Shown: one piece after another, positions 59,101 to 64,000 of the stretch
Layout of the letters: each line of letters starts with the position of its first letter
How positions within the stretch are numbered: the first letter of the stretch is position 1
Assembly (NCBI GenBank): GCA_963693305.1
Contig: OY855903.1
Span: 50,801,150-50,865,149 of the forward strand
Reading direction: 5' to 3'
DNA from: Meandrina meandrites
Taxonomy: Eukaryota > Cnidaria > Anthozoa > Scleractinia > Meandrinidae
Length of the DNA: 64,000 nucleotides
The notes under the pieces: model-generated
Databases searched by the model: none
What the model saw: only the letters and a program-made list of their open reading frames with translations
What the model was told of the DNA's origin: nothing
Program-made: the position numbers and the translations under genes

Positions 59101-61105
59101 TGGAAACAGACCGTTACAATATTTAAAAAGGGATAAGATAATGGGCTGACAACAATAGACTAAATAAAATAAGGGTCGAAAACTAGAAATGGCATGCAAA
59201 AAAAATAGATATTAAGTTTCATCACATAATTAAAGATTGTCTGATTTACAGGCCCAGTATATCCACCGAAGATGCGGATCAACCGGCATGGCAAGCGAGC
59301 GTAAGTAAAACACGTCCACCTGAAAACTGAACTCGAACGTTTTGTTATATAGCTGGAATTTTTTCCCCAACAGCGCGCGCTCTCATTGGTTACTTCGAGG
59401 TCACATGACATCTAACAATGAAACTGTTTCCCGCCAAAAATCTCTGAGCGGGCAATTTTGCAAAATCTATGACGTCAGAGGGTAACAATGCACTGTTACC
59501 CGCGAATGTTGACCGACGACCGCCGTTGCACGTAAAGTCGTCGTTGGCTATATAACAAATCACTTAATGACTGGTCCCTCGGGAAAAAGTTAATTTTGTT
59601 TCCCGTGAATCTCAACATTGAGATTCTCGGGAAACAAAGTTAACTGTTTCCCTCGGGACCAGTCATTAAGTGTTTAAGACGGAATCCGCCAGGACTTCGA
59701 GTAGTTGTTGGACAAAATTATGTACCAAAATTATTTACACCTTATTGCAAGCTTTTGTGTTACTGCTTCAAATATCTTATCAAAAGAAATCTTTTCTAAC
59801 AACACCAAACATCGAAAACCAATCTCGAAGTTCCGCTGAATTCCACTAAATCGCTTAAAAGACACGAGCTTTTGCCTATAGTTTGTGAACATTAAATTTC
59901 ATTTTCTCAGGCTCTGATAAGACATTGTTGTACCAAAATTATTTACACCTTATTGCAAACTTTTGTGTTACTGCTTCAAATATCTTATCGAAAGAAATCT
60001 TTTCTAACAACACTAAACACCGAAAACAAATTTTGAAATTTCACTGAATTCCACTGAATCGCTTAAAGACGATTTTACAAAATGGCTGCACGTGAGAATT
60101 TCCCTTTAGCTTGTGAACTTTGAAATTCATTTTCTAAGACTCTGATAAGAAATTGTTGTTGGTGTTATCAATGATAATTACTTACATCTTTACCTTTTAT
60201 TTAGGGTAGAAAATAACGCAATAGGATTTAAATTATTCTGGTACTCGATTTTTGTCCAACTTAAATAAATATTACTCGACTTCCTGGTGGATTCCGTCTT
60301 AATATTATCCTTTTGTCTTGTTAGGTTATTCGGAGACATCGAGGAACGAGATTCTCGTTTGGCTGACAGTAAGTTACCTGTAGTTTATGTTTCTTCCGTA
60401 TTGACACAAATACAAATATTCCTTTGTGCAGCCCTTGTGCTCAGTTAATAAAAACTATTGTCATAAAGCTGGACTTTTTCCCTAACAGCGCTCACTCTCA
60501 TTGGCTACTTTGGGGTCACATGACATCTAACAATCATTAAAACCTTTTTCTGCCGAAAGTCTCTGCATGAGCGGGGGAATTGAAATTGCAGTTGTTGGCA
60601 GCCATTTTGTAGCTTTGGAGCCACTGATTAGTGTAGGAGTTTTTACAGTTATTTTTTGTTTCCTTAATTAGTTCCCCAGAAACTACGAATGAATCGTCAT
60701 GGCAAATAAATGAACAAAAGGTAAGTTAACGAAAAACTTAAAAAAGGATCGGCGTTAATCTAAAGAATTAGAAGAAAAATTTAGAGGAAAATTTAAAATC
60801 AATAGATCAAGTCAGTCATCATTCTGTTTGCCGGATTTCTGTTTTATCTGACTTAGTATCTGACCAAATAACTTAGCAAAACGTCTTTTCTTGTGTCTTT
60901 AGGATTATACGTTTGACGCTGTGTTGCTATTAAACACAAAACACGGGAGCGCTAGGATTGAAAGAACACTGGACACCACAGCTCTTATAAGATCGACTTT
61001 ATTAACGACAAAAATGTTTAATAATGAACAAAAGTAGATAGGACTATCTGGTATCAGTTAAAAGCATAATTGTTATTCAACAAAAATAAACATTTATTGG
61101 AATTG
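53188..61105 (+). CDS. RHamide neuropeptide precursor (10 exons, duplicated cassette)
   Basis: Exon 1 (about 53188-53235) is untranslated. Coding exons: 56106-56212 (ATG 56131, signal peptide MVSKTVSFCMVVLAVLVVTT), 57082-57123, 57867-57915, 58144-58187, 58674-58715, 59252-59300, 60325-60368, and 60672-60720 with stop TAA at 60707. Phases agree and give about 129 residues. Peptide exons encode SQRGPPVIRINRHG-KR, SPVYPPKMRINRHG-KR and IPQKLRMNRHG-K-stop, each yielding a peptide ending NRH-amide. Exons 3-5 and 6-8 are two copies of a cassette with lengths 42, 49 and 44 nt. Spacer residues are acidic (NNAYYTEDTMMAD, DNVYYAEDTIAAD). A 3'UTR intron (60721-60902) leads to exon 10, with AATAAA at 61085. 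RHamide-type anthozoan peptides have been reported, as far as I recall. Confidence 0.9.
54293..54326. repeat. C-rich tract
   Basis: CTCCCCTCCCTCCCCCCCCC continuing into ACAAAAAAAA, in intron 1 of the RHamide gene. It follows an AT dinucleotide microsatellite at about 54217-54235. Confidence 0.7.
56640..56695. repeat. (AAAT)n microsatellite
   Basis: AAATAAATAAATAAGTAAAT-type repeat, about 55 bp, in intron 2 of the RHamide gene. Confidence 0.85.
56806..56955. mobile_element. Long hairpin MITE (150 bp)
   Basis: The ends CATCTCCCATAATGCACCCT and the complement ending GTATAATGGGAGATG enclose arms of about 70 bp. The innermost 45 bp are nearly perfect (TGTCCCAAGAGAAATTTAAA). The loop is only a few bases, so the transcript would fold into a long hairpin. 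It lies 127 bp before RHamide exon 3. Confidence 0.88.
57265..57380. mobile_element. Hairpin MITE (116 bp)
   Basis: The ends AACAATTATTCCA and TGGAATAATTGTT are exact inverted repeats. Inner partial complementarity runs through GATGTGAGATAG/GATATGAGATGG and GGCGCGTAGCGCC. In intron 3 of the RHamide gene. Confidence 0.8.
57575..57775 (-). mobile_element. tRNA-derived SINE
   Basis: On the minus strand the head reads CAGTGGTGAGAGCG (A-box region, 57760-57747) and GGTTGGATTCC (B box, 57722-57712; one change from GGTTCGANTCC). The body runs to about 57585. The A-to-B spacing is tRNA-like. Antisense to the RHamide gene, in intron 3 between exons 3 and 4. Confidence 0.72.
59039..59061. repeat. Poly-G tract (23 G) after poly-T
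   Basis: A run of about 15 T, GT, then 23 G, in intron 6 of the RHamide gene, 190 bp before exon 7. Confidence 0.9.
59355..59480. repeat. Dispersed repeat R3, copy 1
   Basis: Shares AGCTGGA(A/C)TTTTT, CTCTCATTGGTTACTT and GGTCACATGACATCTAACAA with 60464-60590. Both copies are in introns of the RHamide gene (7 and 8), in the same orientation. Confidence 0.75.
59561..59672. mobile_element. Hairpin MITE (112 bp)
   Basis: CACTTAATGACTGGTCCCTC and the complement ending ACCAGTCATTAAGTG enclose about 55-bp arms that also pair as GTTTCCCG(T/A)GAATCTCAA. It abuts the TTAA-flanked element that begins at 59678. Confidence 0.85.
59678..60298. mobile_element. TTAA-flanked TIR element (621 bp) with an internal tandem duplication
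   Basis: The left end GACGGAATCCGCCAGGACTT and the right end complementary to GACGGAATCCACCAGGAAGT are flanked by TTAA (59674-59677 and 60299-60302). The inverted similarity extends about 50 bp through GTTGGACAAAA. The interior is a tandem duplication of about 210-230 bp: ATTATTTACACCTTATTGCA at 59727 and 59938, and AGAAATCTTTTCTAACAACA in both copies. It ends 26 bp before exon 8 of the RHamide gene. Confidence 0.85.
60464..60590. repeat. Dispersed repeat R3, copy 2
   Basis: Same family as 59355-59480, with CTCTCATTGGCTACTT and GGTCACATGACATCTAACAA. In intron 8 of the RHamide gene. Confidence 0.75.
61085..61090 (+). terminator. Polyadenylation signal of the RHamide gene
   Basis: AATAAA in the proposed 3'UTR exon that begins at 60903. 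Confidence 0.6.
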
Positions 61106-61201
61106 CCCACTGAAAGTGCCACTTATTCAGGAAGTGTCTCTCAGCTAAGAGATCTTGATAATTTCTTTATGCCATTCTAAATTGCACAACTTTTGGAAGT
61201 A

Positions 61202-61232
<31 letters not shown>

Positions 61233-61963
61233 CCCCCCCCTCCAGAATAATAACTAACGTAACAGCAAGGACGTTAAAAAACACCAAAGAGGCAAACTGA
61301 AGTAATAGCGGTTTAAGATGGACTGCAAATATTTATTTATACAGTACTCTGATGAATCTTTCAAGTCTTCAACTTTCTACTACTTAATCTTTCGGCCCCA
61401 TTTCGGGAGCTTAACTACCCGTTTTGAATTTACAGTTCATGTTTAATGTGCAACATGCAACCATAGCAACTATACTTACTATGAGGCAACTAGTGCAAAA
61501 AAAAAACGCTTGTTAGTACAGCTCATCTTATTACCTGTCATGTCATTGTAAGCACACGGACAATTCTCCACTTATGTCCAGGACTTAACGCAGGTATTGT
61601 TCAATACGTGCTTCATATTTGACTGGGTTATTTAACATTTTCATATTACTTCATTTTTAACAGAATTCTGTGTGTTTTGGTGAACTTTAATCAGTGAGGA
61701 CACTTTGTGATGCTTATCATGAAAAGCGTGCGTCTCATTGGTAATCATGCCAATTCTGCAGATTCAACTGTCTTGAAATCGTTGGATTCAGTTTAAAAAG
61801 TTCATCGAACACAGTGAATTCAAACTTACTTATTAATTTAGGCTTCTGCAATCGACAATAAAAACATGCAATCAATGCGCCTTGAAATTCTAAGATCATT
61901 GGAGACATGACAACATTCATCTTTACAAGACCCTTATCACAAAGCAACTACACTGTTTCTCTG
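61091..61963. other. Convergent intergenic spacer
   Basis: Separates the 3' ends of the RHamide gene (plus) and the follistatin-related gene (minus). It holds a C/CA low-complexity tract at 61202-61245 and the intact R1 repeat at 61568-61738. No gene was recognised. Confidence 0.6.
61568..61738 (-). repeat. Dispersed repeat R1, uninterrupted copy
   Basis: The reverse strand matches 47130-47535 but lacks the 245-bp insertion found there. The join reads AAACACACAGAATTCTG then AAAATGAAGTAATATG. Confidence 0.78.
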
Positions 61964-61969
61964 TTTATT
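61964..61969 (-). terminator. Polyadenylation signal of the follistatin-related gene
   Basis: TTTATT on the plus strand, AATAAA on the minus strand, 65 bp after the stop at 62034-62036. Confidence 0.6.
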
Positions 61970-62033
61970 TGCCAAGCAACAAAAAATCACAACACTTTTT
62001 GTTTTGTGATTGGCTAGAAAATATATGCTATTT

Positions 62034-63674
62034 CTATTCACTACCGACCCACACAATTGTACGAGCCCCCTTAATTCCCTTAACCATTCCTCGCATCTCT
62101 TGTTTCTCGCCATCAAGAATAGCAACAGCATCCTCGCCAGTTGCTGGTGTTACTAGGTAACGAACGTTGGAGCCACAGCCAATCACGATAGAGCGCTGAG
62201 TGTGGACCCAGTCCTTGTCCTGCGACGGCTTGCCGACTGCGGAAATAAACTTGACGGTTTTTATACCCGTCTGATCCACATGAAGCAAGATTATTGCCGA
62301 CTGATCCTTTGACGTCACGTATACGTCATAACCCGCGTCACGTGGGTAGAAAGCGAGGCTGCTGAGTAACAGGTTTGACTCGATGTCCTGGAACAAGTAA
62401 ATCTGGCCTGATGGGTCAATATACTGGGCTAAAATAGCAAAATAATTCAGCGTGATGACAAAACGGCCGTCCGGTGATGCAAATGGCAAGCCAAAATGAA
62501 TTGAATTTATTGCCTTAATTTGTTCTTCTTTTAAATCCATCACTATTTGCTCTTTGGTATCACGATCTTCATTGGTGTAACACTGGATGAATGCATATCT
62601 GTGGGGCTGAGACAAAGCTAGGGCAAATGTCCCGTAACACTGGTGATTGCTGAGATTGTAAAACTTTGAGTACTGCTTGGTAGCCAGGTCCACCTCATGA
62701 AGGCCAGGTTCCATAATATGAGTGACGTAACCGTACTCGGTTTTCTTGTCTGTTAACTCGCAGTTTTCCCCCTCAAAGAAGCCATGCGCGGGCCTTGGGT
62801 AGCTGTCAATTATTTGTGCCTTGATTGAAGTGTGGACAGTCACTTTGCTAGCTTCGTCTATCACTGAGAGAGTCCCGTTGTCGTCTTCATCCTCAGTGAG
62901 GATATCAAGGGCACTACTTTCCCAACACAGGATCCAGACAGCATCCAGGGACCTTTTGAGTAAGGACAAAGAGATGATGGCTCAAAACGTTACGTGTGTA
63001 AACATACTTTTTTTCTTTTACAGTACTCCTTTTTAGTTTGTTTGTTGACCAAGAAAGTTAGTCCTGTTTTTTAGCATTATTTTTAGCTGGCCAGCCTCGA
63101 GTAGCATTATAGTATTGCATTTTCTTTTAGTGAGTAAGTAAGCAACCAAACAAGCAACCAAGTAAGTAAGTAAATAAGTTAGTAAGTAATTAAGTTAGTT
63201 AGTTAGTTAGTTAATCAGTCAGTCAGTCAGTCAGTCAGTCAGTCAGTCTTTCAATACAAAGCCAATAAGTAGGTTGTGAGAAGCAAGAGATTGATCACCA
63301 ACTATACAAACTATTATTGATAACTACGCTAATCAAGACCAGTAAGGTTATGAATTTCATATCTCCTCACCTGATATATTTCAACTGGTAGGGATAGTCG
63401 TCTGTTGCTATTATTTGAACGAATTTTTGAGCCGCAATATCCAGCACTAGGACTCGTTTCCCCAGAAAGTCCGCTGCATAGATGTATTTCAAGTTAACGC
63501 TAACAGCTCCGCCCCAGTTACACATTTTTTGTCCACCACTTGTACAAATGGGCGATGTCGTGCCATTTATGACGTCATCAGCTGCGATGTGCTTGACAGT
63601 CGATGACGTTTCAGGATCGATAACGTAAACGCCGTCGTTTGCGAAGACGTAAAATAGGTTACTCCCTGGGACAG
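62034..63674 (-). CDS. Follistatin-related protein (FSTL4/5-like), C-terminal beta-propeller exons
   Basis: Two last coding exons on the minus strand: 63674-63371 (304 nt) and 62952-62034 (stop TAG 62036-62034). They join in phase at KYIR|SLDAVWILCWES. The first encodes SNLFYVFANDGVYVIDPETS, VNLKYIYAADFLGKRVLVLD and DYPYQLKYIR. The second contains VHTSIKAQIIDSYPRP, FALALSQPHRYAFIQCY, FASPDGRFVITLNY, YDVYVTSKDQSAIILL, VRYLVTPATGEDAVAILDG and ends KGARTIVWVGSE. This order and the terminal V-W-V-G match the C-terminal YVTN-like propeller of vertebrate FSTL4/FSTL5, secreted proteins with Kazal, EF-hand and Ig domains further N-terminal. Those domains must lie on exons beyond the right edge. The bounding introns are GT-AG. 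It is convergent with the RHamide gene. Confidence 0.88.
63124..63250. repeat. Tetranucleotide microsatellite
   Basis: (AAGT)n, then (TTAG)n, then (CAGT)n runs, about 125 bp, in the intron between the last two exons of the follistatin-related gene. Confidence 0.9.
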
Positions 63675-63904
63675 CTAGACAAATAAGTAACAGAGATGAA
63701 TGACTGAATAAGGCTGTTAATGTATTTGCTTTCCTATGAAAAAGACGATGTTGTGTTAAAATACAAAATAAACTGAGTTAACGTTGTTTTTAACGTTTCA
63801 ATCAGAGTTCAAAGCGGGCCCTAGAGAGAAGAATCTAATTGGAAGAGAGTGATGCAAAGTGTTCGACTTCAGTGTTTGTTAAACACGAGCGATTGTGCTA
63901 TCTA

Positions 63905-64000
63905 CCGTCGTAAAACCAAAACTAAAGTCATCACTCTGGCCAATCACAAAGGACACAGACAATCCCGTGAACCAATCAAAACTAGAAGGAATTTCACGAA
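63905..64000 (+). repeat. Dispersed repeat R2, copy 3 (cut by the window edge)
   Basis: GTAAAACCAAAACTAAAGTC, AATCACAAAGGACACAGACA and GAACCAATCAAAACT match 48199-48360. It lies upstream of the propeller exon in the follistatin-related gene. Confidence 0.75.

Overview
The window is eukaryotic and looks like a cnidarian, most probably an anthozoan (hexacoral or sea anemone). The genes have short exons separated by long AT-rich introns with GT-AG borders. Two genes encode amidated neuropeptide precursors of anthozoan type, one gene joins a PAN/apple domain to a fibrinogen-like domain, and the spacers are full of small palindromic DNA transposons, SINEs and LINE fragments. No prokaryotic organisation is present. 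Most open frames in the window are chance frames. The real coding sequence had to be read from splice-joined micro-exons of 32-135 bases.

Layout, left to right. (1) 1-7059, minus strand: the first three coding exons of phosphatidylinositol synthase (CDIPT), with the complete CDP-alcohol phosphotransferase motif split over exons 2 and 3. The rest of the gene runs off the left edge. Its 5.5-kb intron 2 holds an 803-bp foldback element with a 9-bp target duplication and a 417-bp element ending 19 bp from a splice donor. (2) 7.2-20.3 kb: a transposon bed. It holds a foldback element with AATGTAATAAAGG arms that contains a 1.29-kb TIR element, a PIF/Harbinger-like element inside a tandem repeat, a degenerate LINE with an SGNH-type ORF1 and an endonuclease/RT ORF2, a mariner-type MITE, and a 1.27-kb TIR element enclosing the 3' end of a second LINE. 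(3) 24.8-31.1 kb, minus strand: a secreted PAN/apple plus fibrinogen-like gene whose intron contains a 1,733-bp element with 656-bp, nearly identical inverted arms. (4) 31.1-37.8 kb: AT-rich spacer with one SINE. (5) 37.83-49.1 kb, plus strand: a ten-exon precursor of RPamide neuropeptides. (6) 53.16-61.1 kb, plus strand: a ten-exon precursor of peptides ending NRH-amide, built from a duplicated three-exon cassette. (7) 62.0-64.0 kb, minus strand: the last two exons of a follistatin-related protein (FSTL4/5-like) with a C-terminal beta-propeller, continuing off the right edge.

The most interesting part is the pair of neighbouring neuropeptide genes. They share orientation, a TATA promoter, an untranslated first exon, a signal-peptide exon ending in phase 1, and alternating phase 1-2 peptide exons and phase 2-1 acidic spacer exons. 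This suggests a small cluster of paralogous neuropeptide genes. The two precursors would be cleaved at dibasic sites and at acidic residues and then C-terminally amidated in the secretory pathway of neurons. The other genes (lipid synthesis, a lectin-like secreted protein, a follistatin-related protein) show no functional link to them.
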